Assembly: GCA_902582845.1 (NCBI GenBank)
Contig: CACHTQ010000002.1
Coordinates: forward strand, 62,001-126,000
DNA from: an uncultured Pelagibacteraceae bacterium
GTDB lineage: Bacteria; Pseudomonadota; Alphaproteobacteria; Pelagibacterales; Pelagibacteraceae
Length of the DNA stretch: 64,000 bases
Reading direction: 5' to 3'
Shown here piece after piece: positions 9,291 to 18,067 of the stretch (the first letter of the stretch is position 1; every line of letters starts with the position of its first letter). The position numbers and the translations under genes were made by a program. The notes beneath the pieces were generated by a model. It searched no databases. It was not told the origin of the DNA and saw only the letters and a program-made list of their open reading frames with translations.

Positions 9291-10548
9291 AAAAATAGGC
9301 TTAGTTGATTGTAATTCTTTCTATGTTTCATGTGAAAGATTATTTAATCCAAAAATAAGAAAAAAACCTGTGGTTGTTTTATCCAATAATGATGGTTGTA
9401 TCATTTCTAGATCCAATGAAGCAAAAGCGCTGGGGATCAAGATGGGTGAGCCTTACTTTAAAGCAAAAGATATTATTGTAAAAAATAAAGTTGAAGTTTT
9501 TTCATCAAATTACTCTTTGTATGGAGATTTATCTAGAAGGGTAATGAGAACTCTGAAAAGATTTAATACTGAAATAGAGGTATATTCAATTGATGAAGCA
9601 TTCATAGATTTATCTAATTTTCCAGATACTGAAGTTGAAAAAGTTGGAAGAGAAATTAGAGAAACAGTTTTACAATGGACTGGGATTCCAACTAGTATCG
9701 GTATCGCTAAAACTAAAACTTTAAGTAAAGTTGCAAATCATATTGCAAAGAAAAAACAATCAGGAGTCACAAGTTTAATTGGTATTGGGAATTTAGATCC
9801 TATTTTAGAAAAAGTTGAAATTAATGATGTGTGGGGTGTTGGTAGGCAGCTTACGAAGTTTTATCAAAAGAATGGAATTTATAATGCAAAACAACTTAAA
9901 AATAAATCTAATACTTGGATCAAAAAATGTTCCAACGTTTTAAGTTCTAGAACTGCAATGGAACTTAGAGGGGTGCCTTGTATTGGTTTAGAGACAACAC
10001 AAACAAAAAGAAAGAGCTGTGTCGTTTCAAGATCATTTGGAAAAAGAATTGAAAAATTTCAAGAATTAAAAGAAGCGGTTGCAAATTATTGTTTAAATGC
10101 ATCCGAGAAAATTAGATCAGAGTCTTTAGTTGCAAAAGCAATTACAGTTTTTGTCAGAACCAGTCCTTTTCAAAGAGACTATGGTTATTATTCAAATGCA
10201 AAGACAATTGATTTTCCAATTGCAACAAATAATAGCATTGAAACTGTTAAAACTGCAGTTTCGATTTTAGAAAGTATTTTCAAAAATGGATATCGATATC
10301 AGAAAGCAGGTGTTATGCTTACAGGACTACGTAATGATGATGGAAGAAAAAATTTATTTTCATCAGAAAAAGATGAAAAGATAAAAAGTTTAATGCGATC
10401 AATTGATAATACTAATTATAGATACGGAAGATCCACATTAAGTCTTGCGAGTGCAGGTGTTCATAAAAAATGGAACATGAGAAGACAATACTCTTCTAAA
10501 ATAGATACAGCAGATTTTTATTGTCTACCAACAATTAGAGCTACTTAG
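9268..10548 (+). CDS. umuC: Y-family DNA polymerase V catalytic subunit UmuC
   Basis: The 426-residue protein has the Y-family active site: VDCNSFYVSCERLFNP at the start (metal-binding Asp) and YSIDEAFIDLS near residue 105 (the second catalytic acidic pair). VLSNNDGCIISRSNEAKALG and the WGVGRQLTKFYQKNGI helix-hairpin-helix region follow, with a C-terminal little-finger domain. It carries out error-prone bypass of DNA lesions when paired with UmuD'. It overlaps umuD and converges on the alginate-lyase-like gene, sharing 8 bases at the 3' end. Confidence 0.95.
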   Translation: MSSILRTKKIGLVDCNSFYVSCERLFNPKIRKKPVVVLSNNDGCIISRSNEAKALGIKMGEPYFKAKDIIVKNKVEVFSSNYSLYGDLSRRVMRTLKRFNTEIEVYSIDEAFIDLSNFPDTEVEKVGREIRETVLQWTGIPTSIGIAKTKTLSKVANHIAKKKQSGVTSLIGIGNLDPILEKVEINDVWGVGRQLTKFYQKNGIYNAKQLKNKSNTWIKKCSNVLSSRTAMELRGVPCIGLETTQTKRKSCVVSRSFGKRIEKFQELKEAVANYCLNASEKIRSESLVAKAITVFVRTSPFQRDYGYYSNAKTIDFPIATNNSIETVKTAVSILESIFKNGYRYQKAGVMLTGLRNDDGRKNLFSSEKDEKIKSLMRSIDNTNYRYGRSTLSLASAGVHKKWNMRRQYSSKIDTADFYCLPTIRAT

Positions 10549-11734
10549 TAAAATGACAATTAGGCTCAACCACAGTCCAAGATGAAGTGCCAAAGTTTCT
10601 TTTTAAAATATTTTCAAAATTAAGAACTATTTTTCTTTGATAATTATTAAGGTTGCTTTGATCAGTAGACCATTGTTTTAATCTTCTAACATTCTCATGA
10701 TCTGGAAAACGAGTAACATAAGCATAGAGCCATCCCCAATTGCTACTTGATCTACTATCTAGATCTTGAACTTTATAATTCTTAGCAGGCCCAGGTGATT
10801 TCATTTCTTTAGCATATTTAAATACGATCTCATTAGTCTCTGTGAAATCTATGAAAAACTTAACAAGATTGTGATAATTCCTTCCTCTATATTCATATTC
10901 CCAAATGTTATAGCCCTGGTTTTCAGCGATAATTGCTATTACTGCTAAAGCATTCATGGCTCTTCCTTGGTAAAACATAGCTCTACCACCACGTCTTGTT
11001 TCAATAGGTAAGCTTCCATCTCCTCTTTGGTGTTTAATTGCTGCCTCATAATTTTTAAAAGCTTTACGAAACTGAGTGCTATCGTTTAACAAAATTCCTA
11101 ATTCCATGTGTGCTATAGCTGAAGAAAGTGCATGGTTATGGGCTCTTTTTGGAACACCTATTGCTTGAGTGCCTTGTTTATATGTCATGCCATACATAAG
11201 ATGTTTATTTTTTTTGACAATTCTTTCAAACCAATCTTTTATTATTTTATCTTCATAATCAGGAACTTTAATAATTTGTTTTGCAAATGAATAAGCTGCC
11301 ATCATTGGTGATGCTACCCAAAGATTAACTGTCAAAGTATCATTCCAATGTCTACCTTCATGATTAGATGGTCCTGTTCTTTTTGCAGCATCGGCTTTTG
11401 CCCAATCTAAAATTACTCTTTTTACATTTTCACAGGCTTCAATGCTTCCTCCGCCACAAGGACGTTTAAAATTTTCAAACTTATTTAAAGCATACATAAA
11501 TCTATTATCCAAACCGTATCCTGATGGAGCGTCAACTTTGATTACTGGCAAAACGGGATTGGTGGTTTGATTTACATACATATTCTTAATACATTTATCT
11601 AAATTTTCTGGAATTGGAAAAATAATTTCTGGATTAGTGATTGTTGCCTTTTTTTTTATTTCTTTGTAATCACTTTTAGATGTGTTGGTGATAACAAAAG
11701 ATAATAAGATTAAAAAAGTAATTTTATAAAACAT
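10541..11734 (-). CDS. Secreted alginate lyase-like protein (PL5-type alpha-toroid)
   Basis: A short hydrophobic leader (FLILLSFVI) suggests export. The body of the 397-residue protein resembles the alginate lyase family represented by AlgL: RAHNHALSSAIAH places N200-H201 where the catalytic Asn-His sit. It is followed by the segment GDGSLPIETRRGGRAMFYQG (238-257), which corresponds to the conserved arginine/tyrosine block. Such enzymes cleave mannuronate-rich polysaccharide by beta-elimination in the periplasm or outside. Its start overlaps the ppc stop (TAATG). Alginate as substrate is not shown; another uronate-containing glycan or a non-catalytic role is possible. Confidence 0.6.
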   Translation of the reverse strand: MFYKITFLILLSFVITNTSKSDYKEIKKKATITNPEIIFPIPENLDKCIKNMYVNQTTNPVLPVIKVDAPSGYGLDNRFMYALNKFENFKRPCGGGSIEACENVKRVILDWAKADAAKRTGPSNHEGRHWNDTLTVNLWVASPMMAAYSFAKQIIKVPDYEDKIIKDWFERIVKKNKHLMYGMTYKQGTQAIGVPKRAHNHALSSAIAHMELGILLNDSTQFRKAFKNYEAAIKHQRGDGSLPIETRRGGRAMFYQGRAMNALAVIAIIAENQGYNIWEYEYRGRNYHNLVKFFIDFTETNEIVFKYAKEMKSPGPAKNYKVQDLDSRSSSNWGWLYAYVTRFPDHENVRRLKQWSTDQSNLNNYQRKIVLNFENILKRNFGTSSWTVVEPNCHFTK

Positions 11735-14424
11735 TAACCAGTATTTTTCATTGCTGCAGAAATTCCAGCTATAGAAGTCAACAACGCATCCTCTAAATCT
11801 TTTCTATTTTTTTTATTTTTATTTTTTTTAAGCTTAGAGATAACAATAGGTTGAATAATATTTAGAACTTCTGAATAAATATTTCTCACTATAATTCCAG
11901 TTCTGAATTGTTTTCTTATTTTAAGAATTTCTTTTGGTGCAATTTTTTTATTTAACTTTTTAATTGTATCAAATTGGAATCTAAGTCTCTTTCCAACTCT
12001 TTTAAGTTTTTTATCTGCAAGAAATTCTTCATAAATTTTTGATATCTCTGGGTCAGCTTTTGAAATTACCATATCGAGCATATCAAGCATGGAATTGAAA
12101 AAAGGCCAGTTTTTTTCCATATCATATAAAATCTTCCTAAATTTTTTTATATAAGAATATCTTAAAGCCTCAGCACTCCCTAACCAAGCTGGGAGCATTA
12201 ATCTAATTTGTGTCCAAGCAAAGACCCATGGAATAGCCCTTAGACTTTGGATGTTATCAACATTTTTTCTTTTTGAAGGTCTTGAACCGATTGATAATTT
12301 ACCCAAAGCTTTATGAGGGGTAACAGTTTTGAAGTACTCAATAAAATCAGTACTATGATTGATGTTCTTTCTGTAAGAATTTTTTGATATATCAGACATC
12401 TTCTCAATTAAATTTCTCCATTCTTTCTTTGGAATTGGTGGAGGGTTTAATGTAGCTTCAGTAACCGCACCTATGTAACTACATAGATTGTAGTTGGCTA
12501 AAGGTTCATATCCATATTTTTGCTGGATAACTTCTCCCTGATCAGTAATTCTAATATTGCCGTTCACTGAATTAGGAGGTTGAGATCTCAAAGTAGCTTG
12601 TATTGGACCTCCTCCTCTACCAGCTGACCCTCCTCTTCCATGGAAAAATGTTATCTTAATTTTGAATTTTTTTGCGAGCTTTAGAATATCTTCTTGTGCT
12701 TTATACTGATGCCAGCTAGCACATATTTTTCCTGCATCTTTGCTCGAGTCTGAATATCCAATCATTACTTCTTGATTATAATTTATTAGTTTCCTGTACC
12801 AATTTTGGGAGAATAAGGTTTCCATTATAGATTTTGCATTAATCAAATCATTCAAAGTTTCGAACAAAGGAACTACCCTTAATTTATCTTTTATTTCAGC
12901 TTCTTTTTGTAAGAAAGAAACAGATAAGATATCAGAAGCAGAAGTAGTCATTGAAATTACATATGCACCTAAACACTCTGGTGGCTCTTTAGCCAGAGTT
13001 TTAAATGTAGACCAAACTTCTTTATTTTCTTTATTTCTAAATTGAAAATTTCCTATTTTATTAGATTTTGAAGTGATCGATAATCTTAAAAAATTCAATT
13101 TCTCTTTTTCACTTAAATTTAAGTAATTCTTATTGTACTTGGTTTTAACTAATTCGGAGATTAATTTCTCATGTCTTGAAGACTCTTGTCTTATATCTAA
13201 TCTGGCAAGATTAATTCCAAAACATTTAGCTCGCCTCATTAAATCCAACAATTCTCCACTTGCAATGTTCTCATTTTGATTTTGTTCTAAAGACTCTCTC
13301 ACAACTCTCAAGGGTTTGAGAATTTCTTCTTTAGAACTCAATAATTTTTTTTGATCTAATGGCTTACTATAAACCAAATGTTGTTCAATGGATCTATGGG
13401 TAATTCTCATTCTGTCTCTCAAAGGTCTTAGGAAAACTCTATAAGGCTCGAATGATTTTCCAACTTTACTGGAGATCTTTTTTGAAGCCTTTTCCATAGA
13501 ATAGGATCTTATAATTTTAGTGAGAGCTTTTTCATATAATTTTGCAGCTTCCCACCTAGATAATAAAATTACTTTTCTTGTAACTTCAGCAGTCACATTT
13601 GGGTTTCCATCTCGATCACCACCCATCCATGAACCAAATACAATAGGATTAAAATTTTTTGGTAAATTTTTACCCATATTTTTTACAAAAATAGAATTTA
13701 ACTTTCTGTAAACTTTTGGAATGGTATCCCATAAACTATCTTCTATAATTGCTAGACCCCATCTAGCTTCATCAAAGGGAGAAGGTTTTGTTCTTTTTAA
13801 ATCATCTGTATTCCAAATAATTGTAAGCTCATCAAAAAGTTGTTTTTCAAGAATTTTTAGTTTTAAGAGATTATTTTTAAATAACTCTCTCTGTTCAAGT
13901 ATTTCAATGATTTTATGATATTTTAGAATTAAAGTTCTTCTTTTTACTTCAGTTGGATGCGCAGTTAAAACTATCCCTATATTTAAGTTTTTTGCTAAAT
14001 CATATATTTTATTTTTTGAAATATTTTTTTTCCTAAATAAATCCTCAAAAATTTCCTCAATAAACAAATTTTTATTATTTTTCAATTTTTTTTGATTATT
14101 TTCATACTCGATTAGGCTTCTAGAGGCATCTACTAATTCAGCCAAATTCATAAAGTTCATAAAATGAGAGAAAGCTCGTGTAAGCTTAAAAGTATTTTTA
14201 GGATTAAGATTTTTGATTACGCTTAATACCTTGCTATTCAATTTTTTTTGATTTGGATTTTTTTTATTTGTTTTTGATAATTTTCTAACTTTCTCAACTA
14301 AATCAAAAAACTTTTGACCCTCCTGAATTTTAATAACTTTTCCAAGTATATTCCCTAAATATTTAACATCTTCTCTTAAAAGTTTGGTTGGAATTCTTTC
14401 GTAATATAAGTCTTTTTTTTTCAT
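11734..14424 (-). CDS. ppc: Phosphoenolpyruvate carboxylase
   Basis: The 896-residue enzyme carboxylates PEP to oxaloacetate to refill the TCA cycle. Family signatures are TAHPTEVKRRT with catalytic H156, GSWMGGDRDGNPNVT, the FHGRGGSAGRGGGP loop, and the invariant C-terminal tail ending in MKNTG. Length is typical of bacterial PEPC. It sits between a glycosyltransferase gene (4-base overlap region upstream) and the alginate-lyase-like gene (1-base overlap downstream). With the PPDK encoded at 28.7 kb it would let pyruvate reach oxaloacetate via PEP. Confidence 0.97.
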   Translation of the reverse strand: MKKKDLYYERIPTKLLREDVKYLGNILGKVIKIQEGQKFFDLVEKVRKLSKTNKKNPNQKKLNSKVLSVIKNLNPKNTFKLTRAFSHFMNFMNLAELVDASRSLIEYENNQKKLKNNKNLFIEEIFEDLFRKKNISKNKIYDLAKNLNIGIVLTAHPTEVKRRTLILKYHKIIEILEQRELFKNNLLKLKILEKQLFDELTIIWNTDDLKRTKPSPFDEARWGLAIIEDSLWDTIPKVYRKLNSIFVKNMGKNLPKNFNPIVFGSWMGGDRDGNPNVTAEVTRKVILLSRWEAAKLYEKALTKIIRSYSMEKASKKISSKVGKSFEPYRVFLRPLRDRMRITHRSIEQHLVYSKPLDQKKLLSSKEEILKPLRVVRESLEQNQNENIASGELLDLMRRAKCFGINLARLDIRQESSRHEKLISELVKTKYNKNYLNLSEKEKLNFLRLSITSKSNKIGNFQFRNKENKEVWSTFKTLAKEPPECLGAYVISMTTSASDILSVSFLQKEAEIKDKLRVVPLFETLNDLINAKSIMETLFSQNWYRKLINYNQEVMIGYSDSSKDAGKICASWHQYKAQEDILKLAKKFKIKITFFHGRGGSAGRGGGPIQATLRSQPPNSVNGNIRITDQGEVIQQKYGYEPLANYNLCSYIGAVTEATLNPPPIPKKEWRNLIEKMSDISKNSYRKNINHSTDFIEYFKTVTPHKALGKLSIGSRPSKRKNVDNIQSLRAIPWVFAWTQIRLMLPAWLGSAEALRYSYIKKFRKILYDMEKNWPFFNSMLDMLDMVISKADPEISKIYEEFLADKKLKRVGKRLRFQFDTIKKLNKKIAPKEILKIRKQFRTGIIVRNIYSEVLNIIQPIVISKLKKNKNKKNRKDLEDALLTSIAGISAAMKNTG

Positions 14425-15290
14425 TGAATTTGGTCAATATTCTTAATTAGGCTTAAAGAATTTTTAAAATCATCCATATTTTCTCGTAATGCTAAATTTG
14501 ATACAGAATAAACAGCTATTAATAATAACAATAATGGTAATGAAGTTATTATAGAGGCATTACTTTTTATGATCCAAATATATATAACTATGAATAAAGC
14601 AGACCGAATTAAAAAAGTTTTTCTAAAAACACTTATAATTGCAAGTGAATGTTTTATAAGATTAATAAAACTCATTTGAGATGGTCCAAAGTATCTTGCC
14701 CCTCTGTGAGATGGTATTGGAGTTAAAATTTCATTAACTTTTGTTAATGAGCCTGAAAAACTATTCCAAGTTGCTTTTTCATTAACCAATTTTTCAACAG
14801 TTGATTTTGGAAGACAGGTATAATTGCCAAACTTTATTGATTTGCCAGTAAAAACTAAAGTAATTAATTTATGCAATTGATAACAAATTTTAAATATTAT
14901 TTTTTCAGATCTTTTTACTCTTTCTCCTACAAAGGTTTTTCCTTTAAAATTCATCGCTTGATCTAAAAATACTTTTATTTCTTCAGGCCTATCTTCTCCG
15001 TCTCCATCCATTGGTATAACGTAATCAAAATCCTCCTTTTCAAATATATATTTTAATCCTGCCGCAATAGATCTTGTGTGACCCTGATTTTTAATCATGT
15101 TTAAAATTTTTATTGAGTCTATATTTTCTAGATTTTTTTGAAAGTCTGGAAGGTCATGATTAGATGCGTCATTTACAATGATTACAGAAATTTTAAATTC
15201 TTTATTTAAATCTAAATTATCTATTTCATCTAATACTTTAAAAAGTGATTTCCAATCATTGTACACAGGAATTAAAATTTTAATTTTCAT
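14421..15290 (-). CDS. Family 2 glycosyltransferase, polyprenyl-phosphate sugar synthase-like
   Basis: The GT-A domain begins ILIPVYNDWKSLFKVLDEI and contains MDGDGEDRPEE, the metal-binding Asp cluster seen in dolichol/undecaprenyl-phosphate mannose and glucose synthases. Two hydrophobic segments follow near the C-terminus (around LFIVIYIWII and ITSLPLLLLLIAVYSV). It probably loads a sugar on a lipid carrier at the inner membrane. I place the start at ATG 15290 because GGAAGG lies 8 bases before it. An upstream ATG at 15311 would overlap the neighbouring gene. It adjoins an ArnT/PMT-type glycosyltransferase that could use its product. Confidence 0.8.
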   Translation of the reverse strand: MKIKILIPVYNDWKSLFKVLDEIDNLDLNKEFKISVIIVNDASNHDLPDFQKNLENIDSIKILNMIKNQGHTRSIAAGLKYIFEKEDFDYVIPMDGDGEDRPEEIKVFLDQAMNFKGKTFVGERVKRSEKIIFKICYQLHKLITLVFTGKSIKFGNYTCLPKSTVEKLVNEKATWNSFSGSLTKVNEILTPIPSHRGARYFGPSQMSFINLIKHSLAIISVFRKTFLIRSALFIVIYIWIIKSNASIITSLPLLLLLIAVYSVSNLALRENMDDFKNSLSLIKNIDQIQ

Positions 15291-15292
15291 TT

Positions 15293-16615
15293 TTAGTACC
15301 TTCCCAAACATATTTCATCTATACAAATAAATTGTGATGATTTTTTTAATATCTCATCTTTTGAAAATCCTTCCCATACTGGTCTAGATTTTAGATGATA
15401 AGAAAGATTCCCCGCTTTCCATTCATCTCCAGTAACAAATTGTATCTCTTTTTCAAAATCTTTATTCCATATTTCTTGGGTTTTTTTTGCAATTTCCTTA
15501 CCTGGATAGTCTGTTCGTTTTTCATTTTGAGAAATTGATATGTACGAATAAAGAACAGGGGATAGGAAAAATAAAAATAAAAAGCAATACAAAAAAGAAT
15601 TTATCTTTTTTAAATTTATTTGAAGCTTAAATATATAAACAAAAAAAACTCCAAAAAACAAATAAAAGGGTGTCATCCACATTGTTCTTACTTTTGAGCC
15701 TGTAATTATTGAAGTTAAAAGTATTAAAAAAATTGGTAAAATATTTATTGTTATTAAAAAAATTAATTTTTTATCGTTATAATTTAATTTAAATTTAATC
15801 TTTTTTAATAAAAGCCAAAGTAAGAAAAAAAAAGGTATGAGTATTCCTATTTGTTTAATCAGAAACATTACAGGATATTGAATATGATTTAGAATATCTG
15901 GATCTTCCAGACCTGTTCTTTTGATACCATAGAGTATAGTAATAAAATCATTTTGATAAAGCCAGATAAAATGCGGTATTAATAAAACTAAAAATACTTC
16001 AATACTAATTAGATATTTGAAATCAAATTTTTTCATTTTTTTAAAAAAAATTAGATAAATAAATAATAAATAAACCGATGCTAACAAATATATAAATAGG
16101 TATTTAGAAAGAAAACCTAATGCTCCAAATAATCCAACTAAAAAACACTCTTTAAATTTTATATCTTTTGAGGAATAAATTCTCCAAGAAAAATAAACTA
16201 CTAACGACCAGAATGGAAGCTGGCAGACGTTTACATTAAATTCTGGAGTAGTGAAATTATAAAAATAAATTGAAACTAACAAAAATACAGATAATAAACT
16301 TAATTTTGTATTTTCTAAAATTTCATTTGCAAATTTAAAAACAAAATAAAAGGTAATCAAAACAAATATCTGACTTAGTAGATAGTAAGCCCAATCTTGA
16401 GGACCAAAGATTTGAAAAAAAACCTCAGAAAAAAAAGCACTCATTGGTGGATGCTTATTAAATCCCCAGTCTAAATTGCTGCCCCATGCTAAAGCCTCAA
16501 TAGTATCTAAAGGTAGATTCGTATTTGTTAATGATGGGATTAGTGTCCAAATTATTAAATGAGAAAAAAGGAAAATCAAAAATATATTATTTATATTTCT
16601 ATTTAAAACATTCAT
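15293..16615 (-). CDS. ArnT/PMT-type integral membrane glycosyltransferase (GT39/GT83-like)
   Basis: This is a polytopic protein of about 440 residues with roughly ten hydrophobic segments. The N-terminal loop DTIEALAWGSNLDWGFNKHPPM resembles the first periplasmic loop of ArnT and protein mannosyltransferases, where an acidic residue is catalytic. A soluble C-terminal segment carries several charged residues. It would move a sugar from a polyprenyl carrier to lipid A, protein or glycan. I prefer the ATG at 16615: the upstream ATG at 16651 sits on the -35/-10 region of the divergent dksA promoter. Acceptor and sugar are unknown. Confidence 0.75.
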   Translation of the reverse strand: MNVLNRNINNIFLIFLFSHLIIWTLIPSLTNTNLPLDTIEALAWGSNLDWGFNKHPPMSAFFSEVFFQIFGPQDWAYYLLSQIFVLITFYFVFKFANEILENTKLSLLSVFLLVSIYFYNFTTPEFNVNVCQLPFWSLVVYFSWRIYSSKDIKFKECFLVGLFGALGFLSKYLFIYLLASVYLLFIYLIFFKKMKKFDFKYLISIEVFLVLLIPHFIWLYQNDFITILYGIKRTGLEDPDILNHIQYPVMFLIKQIGILIPFFFLLWLLLKKIKFKLNYNDKKLIFLITINILPIFLILLTSIITGSKVRTMWMTPFYLFFGVFFVYIFKLQINLKKINSFLYCFLFLFFLSPVLYSYISISQNEKRTDYPGKEIAKKTQEIWNKDFEKEIQFVTGDEWKAGNLSYHLKSRPVWEGFSKDEILKKSSQFICIDEICLGRY

Positions 16616-16644
16616 AAGTAAATAATTACAATAATTAACGTTGC

Positions 16645-16672
16645 TTGACACCTTTATTTTGCTGAATATACT
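16645..16672 (+). promoter_or_regulatory. Strong sigma-70-type promoter of dksA
   Basis: A perfect -35 TTGACA (16645-16650) is separated by 16 bases from TATACT (16667-16672), 22 bases before the dksA ATG. It is the best promoter match I found in the window. Transcription should begin near 16680, giving a very short leader. Confidence 0.65.
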
Positions 16673-16694
16673 CCCTCGAATTCAAATTTAAATA

Positions 16695-17219
16695 ATGCCT
16701 AAAACAAGCAAAGTAAAAAAAAAGACATCTAAAATAAAAACTAAGACCAAAAATAAACCTCAATCAAAAGTTATTAGTAAATCAAAGGAGATTGCTAAAG
16801 CTCCTATTAAAATTTCAAAAAATTATGTACCTAAAGATAGTGAAAAATATATGTGTGAAAAGCATAAAGTATTTTTTAGGATGAAATTACAAGATTGGAA
16901 AAAAGAATTAGTAAAGGCAAACAATGAAGCTCTTTATAATGGTAGTATGGACGATAACAGTATTTCTGCAGATATTGTTGATCAAGCAAGTTCATATACT
17001 GACAAAAATGTTGAAATGAAAGCAATTAACAGACAAATCAAATTGATATCAGAAATCGATAAGGCTTTAGTTAGAATTAAAGATGATACTTATGGTTTTT
17101 GTCTTGATACTGCAGAACCTATTGGGTTAAAAAGACTTATGGCTAGACCAGTTGCAAAGTATACAATTGCTGCTCAAGAGAAACATGAGAAAGATGAAAA
17201 AGTACACGCAGATGACTAA
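16695..17219 (+). CDS. dksA: DksA-type RNA polymerase secondary-channel factor with degenerate zinc site
   Basis: The 174-residue protein has a very basic N-terminal extension (about 40 residues of Lys/Ser/Thr), a coiled-coil with the tip motif DIVDQA (93-98, the DxxDxA signature) and a C-terminal globular domain. DksA enters the polymerase secondary channel and, with ppGpp, retunes transcription during starvation. Of the four zinc cysteines only C136 remains; the others align with T139, T157 and A160. Zinc-independent DksA proteins are known in some proteobacteria. The gene has a strong promoter, and its stop overlaps a 41-codon ORF. Confidence 0.88.
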   Translation: MPKTSKVKKKTSKIKTKTKNKPQSKVISKSKEIAKAPIKISKNYVPKDSEKYMCEKHKVFFRMKLQDWKKELVKANNEALYNGSMDDNSISADIVDQASSYTDKNVEMKAINRQIKLISEIDKALVRIKDDTYGFCLDTAEPIGLKRLMARPVAKYTIAAQEKHEKDEKVHADD

Positions 17220-17337
17220 AAGAAAGAAAAAAACTAAAAAAGTTCATAATCCGGTAACTTATTATTTTACTAAAAAGTACATATATTATTATTATGGTTT
17301 GTTTTGGATAATTTTATTAGTTATTGTATTTAGTTAA
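17212..17337 (+). CDS. Small membrane protein, 41 residues, coupled to dksA
   Basis: The ATG at 17212 lies inside the last codons of dksA (8-base overlap), consistent with translational coupling. The product is a highly basic N-terminus (KRKKKTKK) followed by a tyrosine-rich stretch and one hydrophobic helix (GLFWIILLVIVF) ending at the C-terminus. The positive-inside rule predicts a cytoplasmic N-terminus. I do not recognise a family. The stop/start overlaps on both sides argue that it is a real gene. Conservation of the three-gene string in related genomes would settle it. Confidence 0.55.
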   Translation: MTKRKKKTKKVHNPVTYYFTKKYIYYYYGLFWIILLVIVFS

Positions 17338-17441
17338 TGGATACAAAAATAATTTTAATAATTATCATTGTTCTTGCCATAGAGATATCAGGTCATGGTA
17401 TTTTTGCCTCTTTATTTAGATTGCTTAGTTCAATGAACTAA
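17337..17441 (+). CDS. Small hydrophobic peptide, 34 residues
   Basis: The ATG at 17337 shares a base with the stop of the 41-residue ORF (TAATG). It encodes a nearly pure transmembrane helix, KIILIIIIVLAIEISG, then a short amphipathic tail. The stop falls within the 3' end of the convergent GST gene. No family is recognised. Support comes from the TAATG junction and the helix pattern; its shortness keeps confidence moderate. Confidence 0.4.
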   Translation: MDTKIILIIIIVLAIEISGHGIFASLFRLLSSMN

Positions 17442-18067
17442 TATGGTTTGGGTGGAACCTCATTTTCATCCATAAAGGCAAATCCCTTTTTTACACCATC
17501 TCTATCTGAAATTTCCTCGTACCATCTAGTAAGATTTTTATAATTTTTAAGACCAATATCATGCCATTCATGTCTTGCTATCCAGGGAAATGTACCGATA
17601 TCTGCAATTGTATAGTTTTTACCTGATAAGTATTTTGATTTAGATAATCTCTCGTCTAACTCTTTGTATATTCGTTTTGAAATTTTAAAATATCTGTCTT
17701 CTCCAAATTTGCTTTTTCCTGGATTATAATGATGGAATTGATGGTGTTGTCCCAACATTGGACCAACATAACCCATTTGAGCCATAAGCCACTGATTAAT
17801 ATCTAATCTTTCTTCAGAATTATAAAATTTTCCACTTAATTCAGCTAAATAAATCAAGATTGCACCAGACTCAAAAATAGTTTTTTTATTTTTTTGGTCA
17901 ATTATTACTGGAATTTTACTTAATGGACTTATTTTTTTAAATTCATCTTTAAATTGCTCGCCATTATTAATATCGACTTTGATTACTTTGTAATCAAATC
18001 CAATTTCCTCAAGCATAATACTAATTTTTTTGCCATTAGGTGTATTTGCTGAGTAGAGGTCTATCAC
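17438..18067 (-). CDS. Glutathione S-transferase family protein (YfcG/Nu-class-like)
   Basis: The 209-residue protein has an N-terminal thioredoxin-like half, MIDLYSANTPNGKKISIMLEE, with SPLSKIPVI and FESGAILIYLAE forming the glutathione site. An all-helical C-terminal half follows (QWLMAQMGYVGPMLGQHHQF; YTIADIGTFPW). The TPNG start and the QMGYVGP stretch match the E. coli YfcG/YghU group, which act as glutathione-dependent disulfide reductases more than as conjugating enzymes. It overlaps the ferredoxin-reductase gene by 4 bases, so it probably belongs to that redox operon. Confidence 0.85.
   Translation of the reverse strand: MIDLYSANTPNGKKISIMLEEIGFDYKVIKVDINNGEQFKDEFKKISPLSKIPVIIDQKNKKTIFESGAILIYLAELSGKFYNSEERLDINQWLMAQMGYVGPMLGQHHQFHHYNPGKSKFGEDRYFKISKRIYKELDERLSKSKYLSGKNYTIADIGTFPWIARHEWHDIGLKNYKNLTRWYEEISDRDGVKKGFAFMDENEVPPKPY

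Noticed and set aside
17152-17211. Longer version of the small ORF downstream of dksA, starting inside dksA (61 codons)
   Set aside because: The first 20 codons lie in the dksA frame-shifted sequence. The ATG at 17212 overlapping the dksA stop is the more natural start.
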